Assembly: GCA_947652115.1 (NCBI GenBank)
Contig: OX393564.1
Coordinates: 3,669,098-3,733,097, forward strand
Reading direction: 5' to 3'
Origin: Blastomussa wellsi
Lineage: Eukaryota; Cnidaria; Anthozoa; Scleractinia; Plerogyridae
Length of the DNA: 64,000 nucleotides
The notes under the pieces are model-generated. The model ran no database searches. It was not told the origin of the DNA and was given only the letters and a program-made list of their open reading frames with translations. Position numbers and translations under genes: made by a program. Positions 1-13,216 of this stretch are shown in pieces. Numbering within the stretch: the first letter of the stretch is position 1; each line of letters starts with the position of its first letter.

Positions 1-2641
1 CTAGGAAGAACATCGATTTGACCCCCTCCCTCCCCCCGGTAAGAGACCGCTTAAAACAATTCCTCATCCCTGGGCCGAGAGGGCTGGACTTGTCCCGGGG
101 GATGGTTATAGGTAAAATTGAACCACGCATTACTTGTGCAATGATGCTGAAGTAAGACCTGAAAGCTCTCCAAGGCAAATAAGCAAGCCGCGCACTGATA
201 TCGACGAAGCCATCTTCATTCTTGATTACAATTCCGGCTCTGAGAAACTGGGCCCAAGCAGGAATAGTCGAATGGAACGGAATTTTCCGGAATTTTAGGG
301 CAACCTCGCGCGTACACCCAAAATTTCGGAATGAAATTCCGGAAAATGTTCGTTCCATTCGCTCTCCCACCCGGAATTTCCGGAATTTTTAGTCGAATGG
401 AAAGCGGCCAACTTTGATAACGCGGAATACAAGAGGTGATGACGTAACGGATACCAAGACGACCAAGACGACCGATAATCGCACCGTAAAAGATAATTAA
501 TGGATATTTGATAACAGACTTTATAAGCGACGTAAGTAGGAAATATATGTATAAGTGACACAAGAATTCTGAATACAAGAATACATCATTGGTGAGCTCA
601 GTAACATTCCATGTATTGATAATCGAGATAATGTTTTTCTTCCGGAGTGTTAAACATGCCTTATTATATGATTTTTTCTATCACTGATGAAGATTATTCT
701 TTTTTAGATTTGAGTCGCACCATTCATGATTTATGCTCGATACATTGTGTCTGAATAACATTCACTGAGATAGTTTACAATCTTTTGAGACTGCAAACAT
801 TTTCTTCCGTCTTGGAATACTGTTTGTACCGCTTTCTTACCATGAGAGGTGTTTTCCCCTGCCATCTAAATAAAAATTACAATCCTTTACATGGGCTCCG
901 AATTTTTTTTAAATAGAACGATGTCACGCAAAAATTAACGAATTCCACACAGGGACGGATCTAGGGGGAGAGCGCAGAGGGTGCTCGCCCTTCCCTGGGA
1001 TGACTGCGGCTTTCTAATATAACTAGTGTTCTGCTTGCGTCACCTAGACTGTTCACAGCCGCTCTATTTTTTCAACGCAAAAGAAAGCGCGCGAGCAAAA
1101 AACACACAGAGCGAAGCGCTAGGGGGTGGGGGGGCGGGGAGCGAGTGAAAGAAAAAATAGAACGGCTATGGACATCTTTGTTAAAAAGTGGATTTATTAG
1201 ACTCCTCCCTTTATTATGGCCTTGTCGTTATCTTCTACTTTTTTGCTCCCCGCTTTCGTGCCTTACGTGAACAGTCTATACGTCACCCATAAGTTACGTC
1301 ATTCCTTAGTAATACACCCCATCCTAAGAAAACTCCTGGATCCGCCCCTGCCACAGTTTATTGTTGTATTGCAAAGGTTTCATCTGGGGCAGCACAAACC
1401 ATGGACTTGGGGTAAGTGCTTTGATCACATACAATAATTGACGGCGTTAAATTCGTTCCACTAATCTTTAACCAATCGGTAGTGGGCTAGTGGCACTTTC
1501 GAGGACGCTTAAAATTGGCTAGTATCTTTTAGGTAGTTTTCTTTTCGTTTTACAAGGAATTTTGGGGGGATATTGTGTAGTTCCATAAATTAAATGTCCA
1601 TACCTCCCCAGTACATTGGAATTTTTCATATCCTACCTTCCTGGGAACTCCAATTAAACTTCATATTTTCACATTTCTAGTCTTTACTCTTTTGGAATTT
1701 TTAAACCTCCTGTCCATCCCCAGGAATTTTCATTCTTTCTGTGTAGAGTATGAAGACTTTCTGGTACTACGCATAATTTCAGAAAATAGGAAGATTCACG
1801 GCCATGAACAAATACTTTTTAGCGGAACTCCGGCAGCCCGAAGGGCCGCCAAGCGGAGCCCATAGTCATATTGGTAAGAAAACGAAACCCATGAGTTGAT
1901 TTTCTCATGGTTATCATGGCTAGCGGTATTGCTCGTGGGCGCGTACGCATAAATAGCCATGCCTTGTCAACACCTTGTCAGCCTTATCAGCTTACATCTT
2001 TGTTATAGGGCATCCATGTTATGGTCAATTGACAGCTGACCCGTATCACATGACCAGATCGCGGGCTCAGGTTAGAACTCATCGAGGTAACGTTTTTTAA
2101 GTTGGCCGCTGACCAGTGTTTTCTTTATTGATCGCGGGCTCAGGTCCAATTTCTTTCATCTGGCAGCATTTTTTGGAACTTTTTATGGTCATTCTTAGAG
2201 GAAATTCTGCAAGTCGAGTTGACGTTTTTAATTATTATTAATTTCATAGAAATTATTATTAAGAACCAACAAAAATACGAAGCTCCCCTTCGCTTAATTG
2301 ATTTATAGTTTACCACTAAATTTTCTCCGATTCTGATTGGCCTAAATTGATCACGTGACGCGATAGTGTTCATCCGCTGAGGGCACTATCAGTGCATAGT
2401 GCCCGTCCGAGGAAAATTCCCGGATGGATAGTGGCCGTCCGTGAATGTTTTTGTTTACAAGCAGTCTTTCGGTAAAAAATCAAACGCTATTTGGTTTATC
2501 TGTATTTCGAGGGTTTCTTACCCGATTTTCGTGTATTCGTACGTTTCGGCTTGTAGCAAAAAATTCAAGATGCTAGTTTGTGAATCTGCGCGCGGAAGAA
2601 AATTTAGTGGTGAACAGTAAAGACAATAGAGAACTTGCCTC

Positions 2642-2783
2642 GGAACTATCGGTCTGATAGTTGCCCCTTGGAAATTTGATGTTCTTAAAACTAGCATATT
2701 TGCCCTCGAAGCTTCGCTTCTCGGGCAAATATTTGTTTTAAGAACATCAAATTTCCGCGGGGCAACTATCAGCCGATAGTTCC
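2642..2783. mobile_element. Long hairpin element
   Basis: Two arms of about 60 bases (from GGAACTATCGG inwards through GGAAATTTGATGTTCTTAA to ATATTTGCCC) face each other around a TCGAAGCTTCGCTTCTC loop. No coding content. A shorter palindrome, GGGCACTATCAGTGCATAGT, lies near 2380-2404. Confidence 0.75.
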
Positions 2784-5540
2784 TCGACAGAAACACTCTA
2801 TTATTTAAATATTATGGCAGTCGACAGCTATGACATACATGCACATTTGTTGCATTGCTGGCTCGCATTACACTGTTTCCCTTTTGAAAGCTTAAAGTGC
2901 ACTTATTGTCATCAATGTCGTAACAAATTTCAGAATTCATTTCAACCTATTTTTACCAAAGATACCTAAGATAGTTTATCACGCCAACTTTTTCTCGTTT
3001 CACATCGCTTTTGGTCATTAAACCAGAGTTAAGAGAAAAGAAGCAAGTTTTGAAGGAAATTGCCTTTCTGATTTAAATTCCAAACGCGATTAAGTGTTGA
3101 GACCATCCGATTTTTTACTCGTTGTAGAGTTTCTTCTTAATCAAGGATCTTTCTTTCATCGTGTTGCCTTTGGACTCTCGGAGTTCCTTCTTCTCCATTC
3201 CTGCGCAATCCAAAGATCTTGCCGCTGCACAGAACTTTCTTTTCGTGCGCACCATCTAAGAAACAAGTGAACAAGTACACGGTCAAGCTACTTTCACTTG
3301 GTTTCACTGTTAGTAACAACACGGTAAGAATAACAGGAGAATAACGGGAATTAGTAAAATCCAACTAGTGGTCTATTATCAATGCTGCGTTCTGATTGCT
3401 TAAGCTACTACCAGGCTATATGTTATAGCCCACTGGTAGCGAAAGTGCCGGCTTTGAAAACCAAAACAATGGCGGCTGAATTGCGTTTTGCTGAAGTTTC
3501 GGACGTGTATTTGAGCTCATTATTTGATAAATCTATACTTTCTAGTTGGATTTCACTAAAACAATTATTCTTCTCGCCCTCATGGCCTCTGAGTCAATAG
3601 CCCTTTACCTTCATATCCTCATTTTTGGTGACAAAACAAGTTGTTCGATCCACCAAAAGCGACGCTACGAACAAAATGCCTATAAGAGCAACAGTTGCTT
3701 GAATCTTTGCCATTGTTTTTTACAAATGCCCGTTAATATAGCGATTTTGCTGGGTTTGGATGATTCTGTTGTTTTTTCTCGAGACAAGCATTTTATACAT
3801 TTTTGAAACCACCATCTGCAACAGATGGTTTATTAATACTGACAGAAATTATTGTTAAACCAATAAATCGACATTGACTGAAATTCTTCTTAGTAAATTA
3901 AATTCTAGTTAAGTGATTAATACATACCGAGTCAGCACAATTCATGTTCGTTCAGTAAGGCGACTCACTGTAAATAAAATCTGTTTGTTCATTTTGCTGC
4001 ATACTGCACTTTTCTCACACTCGTTTATAAACATGGAATCAAGAATGAAGACAGTTTCTTGCGATCTAACCAGACGTACTAATGAAACTAATCATTTTAA
4101 GGCAAAGCCATCTGAAGCTTCTTTGTTAAGAGTCCTGCAGTAATTATGACCAGAGGGCATTAGACCGGAATTGGGGTTTACCTCGGGGCAAAATCCTCTG
4201 GAGATTTTATTTGCAATAGAGCTACTGTTTTCCAGCTAAAAACTGATCTTTTTTCCAAGTCTGTTTTTCTTCTGAGTTAGAGGTGAGTTTGTTTTAGAAT
4301 TTACACCAAGGATGAATGACTATTGACACTTCAAAGCACGTTTAAGATAAACCAAAACAAAATATTATTGGTTAAACTTGAGAAGGTTTTAATTAATGGC
4401 TTAAGTAAATAATAATGTTAATGAGATTGCTAAAAGTTGAAAAGTCTTGTTTCATTATAGAGGTACTCACAATATTAAAGGTACTTTTAACAGTATTAAA
4501 ATTTCGTGATATATTTTTCTTAAATCGACAAAGTTGATATTAAGAATTAATATGAGAGATGAAAGGAGTGTCTTTTCTTCGCTCAATTAATTGCTTTATT
4601 ATATTCCTCATTTTCATACACGAGCAAGAACTCTCTTGCATAACCTATATTTTTGGCCTTCAAGGAATGCGTGGGAAAATTAATCACCTACAGTGCCAAA
4701 ATTAGCAGAACACCGACGCCAGCCGTTAGTTTCATGATTCCTATGGGTAAGCAACCTCGGAAAAGTTTTTCATCAATCCGGAGGCTTTTCGCTCAGATGA
4801 AAAATATAAACATTAATTTACTTAAAGCTAGCTAAAATGGTTAATTTGATAAGAAAAATTTCAAAGCCAATGTGATTGAACAAAACTATTTCAAGAGACC
4901 AAAAACTGGAGAAAGATATTACAATCACGGTTCAAAAGGGGTGTAGAGAAAGAAAATTCAGAGAATTCCACTTCAAATTCATGGTGCACATAAATGTTGT
5001 GACTAGAAAAGAACTATTTAGATTTATTACGAAATCAGACTATAATTGTTTATTGCGGTGAAACTGACTCTATAGATCATGCACACCTTTACCGAGTGCC
5101 AATTGACAATATTCTATACTTATTTCAAGAGGTGTTACAATGTTTAATGAAGATAATAGCTCCAAATTCAAGTTAAGCACTCAAGTCTTCATTTTTGGTC
5201 TTTCTTCGGTATCAAATACTTTGTATACGCCATTATTTCTATAAAAGAAAACTGCAGGGTAACTCACCACCGCTATTAAGTTTAAAATCGAAAATATCGT
5301 TGAATATGCACAAAGATAGCTCCCCCACTTAATTTCGTTTCCCTTCTTTATTTAGATAAAAATGCTTATTGGATTGGGTAAGTCTTAGGCTTTTAAGTTT
5401 GTGACAAGAATAAACCTTTACAATTAAACCAAAAAAACCTTCTCGGTCTCAAAGGAGCGTTTTTATGAACTTTGCCTTGTAAACGAAAGGCGTTCCATTA
5501 TCACCAAACCAAACATGCCATTCTCTGTCTTTCTAATAGC

Positions 5541-5694
5541 TATAGACCTTTCTCATGCATTTTTTGTTCTTTTGTGTCCATGCTAATCAGCCCGACCAAC
5601 CTTATTTCTGAGTTCAAGTTCTGTACTTTGTGCATGCTGACGGGTAAATTAGCATGAACGCAATTGAATAACAAATGCTCGAGAAAGGTCTATG
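5541..5694. mobile_element. Small inverted-repeat element (ATAGACCTTTCTC ends)
   Basis: About 154 bases between TATAGACCTTTCTCATGCA and the inverted TGCTCGAGAAAGGTCTATG. Noncoding. Confidence 0.5.
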
Positions 5695-8193
5695 CTCTGT
5701 GCTGATAAGGTTTGTTCAGGCGTCTCCCTTTTCTGTGCTTCGTAATTTAAATGATTGTAGAATGGCCACTCCTAGAATTCAATCACTTTGATTTCCCACA
5801 GATTCACCTTTATATTTCGCGGCAATAATTTCTCCCCCAGCCCCTCATCTCACATTGCCAAACGACTTCCTTTCTGTCTACAAACAATGTTTGAATTTCT
5901 CATGTGACCAAACTTCAATCAAAACACTGTTGGTTTGCAGTTGTAAGTTTTTTTATAGTAAATATTATTTGTACACAGAGAATGCTAACGTAGGGCCACA
6001 CTGGAGTGTTACTTCAACTATTACCGTCAAATGAAACCACCAGAGCAAAACTTGAACATTTGTGAAAATGTGCATATTTTATTCTTTTTCTTTTTTTCAC
6101 TTGGAGGGTTTTCCTTACAAAAGCTTTCCATTTTAACTTTCAAAAAAGTGAATTTTTAAACGAAAACATCAGCTGAGAGAACCCAAAAAATTAATTGTCT
6201 ACCGTAAATTATATGCATACTAATATAACCAAAATTTTATAATACCCGATAAACGATTTAACCTTGGAGAAAGTAATAATCGTATAAAATGAATCATCAT
6301 TATTCAATCATTTCCTTTCTAATTCTTAATTATGTAATAATTTCTTAACAATATGTAGTGTTAAGTGGCAGCCGGGGTTCAGACTAAACAACAGCGATGC
6401 CTTCCTTATCAATTCTATATCCAGAAATAACATAAAATTGCTTCCCACTTTATTGATTTAATCACCCGGATAAATGAGTAAAATCCAAAGACTTCGTTGT
6501 TCTCACCTGTCTTCCCACCGTGGAACTGTGATCCGTTTGTTTATTAAGTCTAAAATCAATTCTTTCTTTATCATCATTTCATCATCTTTCTAAACAGGGT
6601 ATCATTTCCACTACAGTAATGTTCTTCGACTGAGTAGTGAGCCAATCGCTTTGTAACATTTTTTAATGTGGACATTCGTGAAGTGGGATTAAAGATAATT
6701 TATCCAAGAAATAATAAGACTCCCGAGATATTATCGAAAATTAACAGGATCTTTTTGACAAAGTAAAGAAGAAAGAGAAAAGAAAAGAAAAAATATTCTA
6801 ACTGCAACTCGTTTCTCCGGATTCTCGACTCTTCACACACCGGCGCAGTGAGCCATCTTGGTAGAGAGCAAATCCCTCCCAATCATTTTTTAGTAAGTAT
6901 GGACTTTCGCGGGGCTTAAAGATCGTCTGTCTAAGAAATAATGTGAATCCCGAGATATTATCGAAAATTCATCAGGGTCGCTTTGATAAAGTAAAGAATT
7001 AAGAAAAAAAAGAAAGAAAAAAAAAAAGGAGAAACTTCAAACTATAGAACTTTCTGGGGATTCTCGACTCTTAAAAATCAGCGCCCTTAACTTCCTCCCA
7101 ATAACCATATAAGAGTTAGTATGCCTTGGTCATTGTCATTGATGAGGTAAGGGTAGTGGCAGTTCTTTCCTTTGGTCAAAAGGCTTAGAAGAACCGAAAC
7201 TATTATTGTTAAAGTGAAGTTGTGAAATCATCCTCGTCATAAGTACTTCAACCTTCAAACACCAATGAGACAAACATGGTCGACGGGTGCTGCGCCCGAG
7301 AAAAAACGGTATTCAATAGCAATGAAAATGAGCCAATTTCTTGATTCTGCAAATAATATAACAGTGTATCAATGGTCATGATTGGCAAGTGTAAATTTTG
7401 CAACTTGACAAATTCTTGTGGACAGTTATGCGATACAATGTTATTTAGAACAGTTGAATTGTTCATCGATCTTGTCTGCCTTGTATTGTGTACAAGGTGG
7501 GACCGCTCAGTGTAATGGGGACGTGTTAGAGATTATGCAACCGAGAAAACACTGGAGAAACGATGATTCATTTATTTGTCCGTATTACTATCATCAATCA
7601 ATAAATTTGTCTAAAACTTGCAGAGTAAATCCGTCAAGAAAAGTAACAGTTTTTTTATATTTATTTACTGAAAGTTTTTGCTGATCATGTAAAGAAAACG
7701 TTATTTAATTTAATGCCAGCATTTTACCGTCTTGTTAACGAGGTGTGTCATATATTTAGATATAATCAGAGGTTATGCAACACAGCAACAATGAGTTGGG
7801 TAACCAAGAAAACATTTTCCTATTGGCGATTGCAGGATAACTGACATTATTACCGTATTGATGACAAAGGGTTCGTATTCTAAGGTGTACGTAATAAGAG
7901 GTTGTGTAACTGAGAAAAATAAAACGCGTTTACTTGCTCCAGGTTGTAAGATAATTATCCGTATTGCATTGTTGTTCACAAAACGGGCACTAATAGTATA
8001 GCTACATTATTTTAATGACAATTTAATCAATAACCAGGCTACCATGCCAGGTTACATTGGGTAACACTTGGTAATCAAACCATTGAAAGCATTTCCGTGT
8101 CATTTTGAGAACCACATCGTTAGACGATTGTTCGCTCTGCTACTAAATGAAAGCGATCATACACATGAATAGGTGATATCTTAAGCCTATCAC

Positions 8194-8200
8194 TATATAA
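8194..8200 (+). promoter_or_regulatory. TATA box of MMP gene A
   Basis: TATATAA lies 55 bases before the start codon. The same block, CTATATAAGGCGAG, sits at the same distance before gene B, so the core promoter was copied with the gene. Transcription would be expected to start about 30 bases downstream, near 8225. Seen directly; function is inferred from position and conservation. Confidence 0.7.
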
Positions 8201-8254
8201 GGCGAGTTTTATTTGGTGTCTGGAAGCAGGTTATTTTGTGGAAAAAAGTCAACC

Positions 8255-10772
8255 ATGTTTGTCTCCTTGGTGGTTTTCTCGTTGCTGTTTGCAGGCAGAG
8301 CGGTTTGTGATAATTGGGATGATGACTGGACAGAGCATGAGGTAGAAGACGAGGAAAATTTTGCCTTGGTAAGAAACCAAACGAAAGATTTGTGGCCTAA
8401 ATTTGTCAGCTAAATGCATTTCATTGTGTTAAAGGCAGGAATTGATTATCTTTTTAAACTGGACATTTCGACGAATAAGGATAAATCAGCTATATTTTAT
8501 ACTGAATCCTGATATTTTTTACCCAAACTTGATTAACGTGATTGAGGCATTGAGATGTAAGATAGCTAGATTCAGTTTCTAATCTAGCTCTCCTCTTGCT
8601 TTCTACAGCAATATCTGACCCAGTATCACTACATATCGCCAACCAGATCAGGGAACCACAATACTACCGTAGCCATTGAAAACTTTCAGAAGTTTTTCGG
8701 TCTGCCTGTGACGGGTGAACTGGACGAGGATACATTGCACGAGATGAAGAAACCACGCTGTGGAGTCCCGGATGTCGACATCAATGGAGAGGACCAGAAG
8801 CGATACGCTACGCAGGGTAAATGGTACACAACCGAACTGAAATATTACCTGACTTACGGAGACGATATGTCGCACCAGACTCAAGCCAGGATTATCGCCG
8901 ATGCTTTTAAATACTGGAGTGACAAGGCACCAAAGCTGCGGTTTGCTCAAACTAATGACCTTAGCAAAGCTAATTTTAGAATCAGGTCAGACTATATTCA
9001 TGTTTGCTTTAAAATTATGTAAAAATTGTTTTTAACTTAAAAACAGACATTGGCAAGTTAACATGATCACAAATCAGTGGCGGATCCAGATTCCTTTCTA
9101 ACGTGGGGGTCAGAAATTTTTCTTGCCCTTTGGGACTTAAATTGAACTGTGATAATTTCACCCAGAAGTCTTTTGATCCGCGACTATTAATATATCAAAC
9201 ACGAGTAGACAGTGTTTTATGGCGGAATACTTCGAGATGTTTGGTAATGTGGTAAAATGTACCTCGAGTTGTTCATATATCTTCTCAATCGAAACAAAAA
9301 TACGGCAAAACAGACCAATACAATCGTTAATGGTTTTCTAACTAATATCAGGGCTACGGCTCTGTAATCCTTTGTCTTTGACTTGATCAATTATTAATGA
9401 GTTGAAGAATCGAGATTTGTCAGATTTCTCTATAAAACTAAATCTTTCGTTTTTCGTTGAGTTTTTTTGGTTAATGAACTGATCAAGCAACATAGTCTTA
9501 AGGTCCGTTTTTGTTTTATCCCCATCGATGTTATGTTTACGGTCGCTTCATTTTTTCTCTTCAGCTTTGGAAAAAGGAGCCATGCAGGCGTCCCTGGAGA
9601 ACGACAATGTGCTTATCCCTTTGACGGACCAGGCAAAGTGTTAGCCCATGCTTACTTTCCTACGGATGGACGAATTCATTTCGACAACGAAGAATTTTAC
9701 ACTGAAACCGGAACATCAAGTGGTTGGTGGTGGTCGAAGAAGAGCTCTCAATCGCTGATCTACGTAGCTGTTCATGAGATCGGACATGCGCTGGGCCTGA
9801 AGCACTCGAACGTCCAGGGTTCCGTCATGTGGCCCACAGCGAAGAAAGGAAAGCCGACCTTACACCAGGATGACATCAATGGGATACGATCTCTGTATGG
9901 TGAGTGTGGAGGAAAAATAAAATCAGTTTTGACAAGTACATTGCGAGCACTATACCGTTATGCATGAGTGAATGTACCTTTTGCTATATTTGTTAGCAAG
10001 AACAGGAAGAAGTTATGACATTTGTAGAATTGGCCGCTTGACAGTCGTTTCTCCCTATAGTACATTAATGAATTGATTATTGGGAAATTGAACCCGTCAT
10101 TCGTTTTAAAATTTGGTTTTAAAAGGCGCGGGTCAATGCTCAAATTAAAAGTCTATTTTTGATTGGACTTAAGCTAGGCGAACAAGAGATATTACAAACA
10201 GTAATAAGGTGAATCAGAAACTGACATCAAACATGGCGTGTACGAGTGATGTAAAAAAACTTCCTGTAAATGTTGTCGTCAGCTTTTCTAGCCTAATTAC
10301 ATCTAACAGAAATTATAAAAATTCTCATTCATAGTAATTTCAGTAGAAATGAAAGAATTTTCTAGAAAAGCTCTTAAAAGTTTTTCGTTAATATTTTACA
10401 TAGCCCCCTTTTTCCATGAGGAAAAACAGTCAACGTTCCTTTCCGTTAAATGGCCAGTTAAAATTGATGCTTCATTTTGGGTCACGATACGAAAAAAATT
10501 GTACCCAACAAGCCGTTGTGCTTTAATAACAACGGGTCTCGCATAATATTAGTAAAATTTTGCTGGTCTCGCAACCGTCTCGATGCTTTCTAAAAGATAC
10601 AATGAAAGATCAGTTTGTCTTGAGCTGGCAGAAAATAATCTCGCCTTCCCGCAGTCTCGACTCCACCATTTGTCATCCCTCATTTCTTGCAATCTTTCAA
10701 TTCAATTTCTTGCAAAATTTTTTCTATCGTTTAATACGTTGCTGAACACTGTCTGTCTTAATTGCAGGTTAA
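8255..10772 (+). CDS. Gene A: minimal secreted matrix metalloproteinase (matrilysin-like)
   Basis: This is a secreted zinc endopeptidase of the MMP family (M10A), expected to cut extracellular matrix proteins. Four exons: 8255-8368, 8609-8985, 9565-9899 and 10768-10772, joined at phases 0, 2 and 1, give 276 residues. Residues 1-18 are a signal peptide, followed by an acidic stretch (DNWDDDW). The propeptide carries the cysteine switch PRCGVPD (87-93, Cys89). The zinc site HEIGHALGLKH is at 234-244, with Glu235 catalytic, and the Met-turn VMWP follows at about 252. The last exon supplies only the end of a Gly codon and a stop, so the protein ends at SLYG. There is no hemopexin, fibronectin or ShK domain. 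An upstream TTG in frame at 8213 is not the start; the ATG at 8255 begins a good signal peptide. An extra Cys179 lies before YPFDG. It forms a tandem pair with gene B. Confidence 0.93.
9190..9281. repeat. Dispersed inverted repeat, copy 1 (intron 2 of gene A)
   Basis: The family has ends like TATATCAAACACGAG and CTCGAGTGTTTGATATA around a GTGTTTCATCACATTTCC core. Other copies are at 15864-15968 (gene B intron 2), 29126-29264 (gene D intron 2) and 51655-51749, with a half copy at 51893-51985 (gene G intron 4). Copies 1 and 2 descend from the A/B duplication. Confidence 0.6.
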
Positions 10773-10879
10773 AGAGCAAGCATCTTGATGAATAAGGAGG
10801 TATTTCATTTCCTTTCCTTAGAGGAACAGCCGACGGAAACAAAAAGAAAGTACTGTTAACTTGCGTTTTCCCTCGTGCC

Positions 10880-10885
10880 AATAAA
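10880..10885 (+). terminator. Polyadenylation signal of gene A
   Basis: AATAAA lies 108 bases after the gene A stop codon. Gene B has the equivalent signal 84 bases after its stop. Inferred from motif and position. Confidence 0.6.
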
Positions 10886-12292
10886 ATTGAAATACTCTGT
10901 GTCGTCCTGGTCTTTGTTTTTGTACAAACCTTTCTGGGGAAGTTTTCAAATAACTTCGGAACGTTTTCGTTATTTTCTTTGCGTCGAGCCAATACGTTTT
11001 TAACTGAGTATAAAGGTGTCGGCGATGTAGGAGATGAAGCATGTAATATAATATATGCATATAGTTAAATTTTTAAGGTGACGTTACAGGAGAAGAGTTT
11101 TAGCGCAATCTCGTTTTGAGGATAGAAATTAACAGCGCCTTTACTACGCTCAATCAATTTAGTGAGATTTATTTTTCACACACAAGCTAGAAATCTCACG
11201 CATTCCTTATATTTTTGGCCTTAAAAAAAGGCGACTCCATCAATCAATCCAATCGTTTTGTAATAAAATTTATCGATGGACATTCGTGTGAGATTAAAGA
11301 TCGTGAAAATTCACAGGGTCTTTTTGACACAGGAAATAACAAAGAGTTATTTTAAGAAAAAAACTGCCATTAATTTATCGGGATTCTCCATTCTTACACA
11401 CCGACGCCCTTACATTCCTCCCTATAACCATATAAGAATTATTATGCCTGCTCATAGTTTTGATGAGGTATGGGCAGTGAAAAGAACCGTGCGCAACTAT
11501 TAGTGCTTTGGGTGGCTGAACACAGTTTAGGAAGATTTTTCTACCTGTACATCATCATGATCTCACAACTAACTGCTAACAGCTGATGAGCCCATATTTG
11601 GCATACATCTTGTACCCAGTTCTCGTGCGTTCCGAAGTCGTTGGCGCTGAGCGAGGCAGCGCGCGCACAAGGATAAGACAACAACATACATGCTTTATGA
11701 GGCATTTGTCTTCTTAAAATGATAGTAAGTGTGGTTGTAATGGTATGTTAGAAAAAGTCAAATTTGGCACGTTTTTCAGTGCTACCGTGAAAACCCAGTT
11801 AAATGAAACGCACGCGTAGTTAGTCAAAAATTGAGATTGACTCGTTAGGTCTAGTCTCTCCGTGAACTGCCCGTTAGAAGTTCACGAAATTTGGCAGGGA
11901 AATACTTCATGAAACAAGAAAATAGGTTATAACAAAAAATTCCGAAATTTAACAGAGGAAATTGTAAATATTGGAGTTACCTTTCAAGGACGGATAGCCA
12001 AAAATCGGTCTGTTAAAATATCATTAGAATAGTGACACGTTTGTTTCAGGCAAATGATAGAGTAAATCTAACGACTGAATTTTTTCCGCAAATATACAAA
12101 ACCAGTTTTCAAATTGATGCTTTTATAGTCACCATGGCAACACGCACACGTCAGCGCAACTATCAAAATTAGAAAGTTTATCCTTTTAACTTATATCCTG
12201 CCAAATTTTGGAGGCCTGGAGATCAACGGTTTTAGAATAAAAGGCAAATGCTACACAGGTTTAAAAAACAGTGTAAACTGTGTTCGACAGCC

Positions 12293-13216
12293 TTAAAGTG
12301 CCTAAGAAGCGAAATTTGTTTCTGCATAATTTAAAAGTTCCCTTTTTGATATACACAGTTCCAAAGTTTAAGAATTCTACGATAAAAATTGTCGATTTTA
12401 CAAGCGCTGAAAGTTGGCTAAAACTGCCTTCAAAAATGTCCAAAGGACTGGGTCCGAATTTATTGCGAAAAGCCAACGTGTGACCTCAGTTTGTTTGCAG
12501 ATGCTCGTCTCCTGTTACCGATATTGAGGGACTTTTCCAGAGAGAGAGCTTAAATTTTGTTATTCTGAATCGAGTAGTTTTGGGAATTATCGAAGAGGTC
12601 TAAAGAAGATATTTTGAAGGAAGAAGAGAACGATACACTGTATTGAAAGATTCTGTGCAGCAAAATAATGATTACAATGCAATACGAAGACGAACCACTC
12701 GCCGACATCGAAATTGAACACGACGCTTGAAGGAGGAGGAAACCACTGCTCGCAGGATATATTAAAATGGCCTTGAGATGTGCTGAGTACCGCGAAATGT
12801 TCGAATTTAGGTTGCAATCAACGCGATGTCTCCGAACAAATTGAACCTATTTTACCCTAAGAAACGGCTCAGATGGATAGAGCATTTTTACTCCTCAGTG
12901 TATGATTTGCTTTGGCTGCTTAAATCATTTGGAACATCATTAACGCAATACTGTCCTCCTCTGCGCTGTTCCTTCTTACTGTCGGCCATGAATATTTGCT
13001 CGAACTCTTGCAAACAAACTGACGTCACACCTTGATGTTACGTGGTATTTTGGCCGCGCGATTCAATTTGCCATTTTGAAGGCAAAAATGTGCAACTTTC
13101 AGTGCTTTTAAAATCGACAATTTCCATCGTAGAATTCTAAAACTTTGGAATTGGGCATTTCAAATAGTACATTTTTCAATTATGCAGAAAAAAATTGCGC
13201 TTCATAGGCACTTTAA
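12293..13216. mobile_element. Foldback element with arms of about 210 bases
   Basis: The left arm 12293-12501 and right arm 13008-13216 are imperfect reverse complements (shared stretches include TTAAAGTGCCTA.GAAGCG, AGAATTCTACGAT and ATTGTCGATTTTA). The 500 bases between them have no supported gene. It lies between genes A and B. Confidence 0.75.

Larger units (their letters stand above)
1..7240. other. Gene-free region upstream of gene A
   Basis: I see no supportable gene here. Short ORFs lack recognisable domains. The region holds the hairpin at 2642-2783, the element at 5541-5694, inverted CCGGAATTT motifs at about 270-405, and two related stretches at about 6660-6800 and 6900-7050 that recur near 11270-11420. 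Confidence 0.6.

Noticed and set aside
3469..3600. A frame starting MAAELRFAEVS, reminiscent of the N-terminus of recombinase-like repeat proteins
   Set aside because: Only about twenty residues look familiar and nothing downstream supports a gene.
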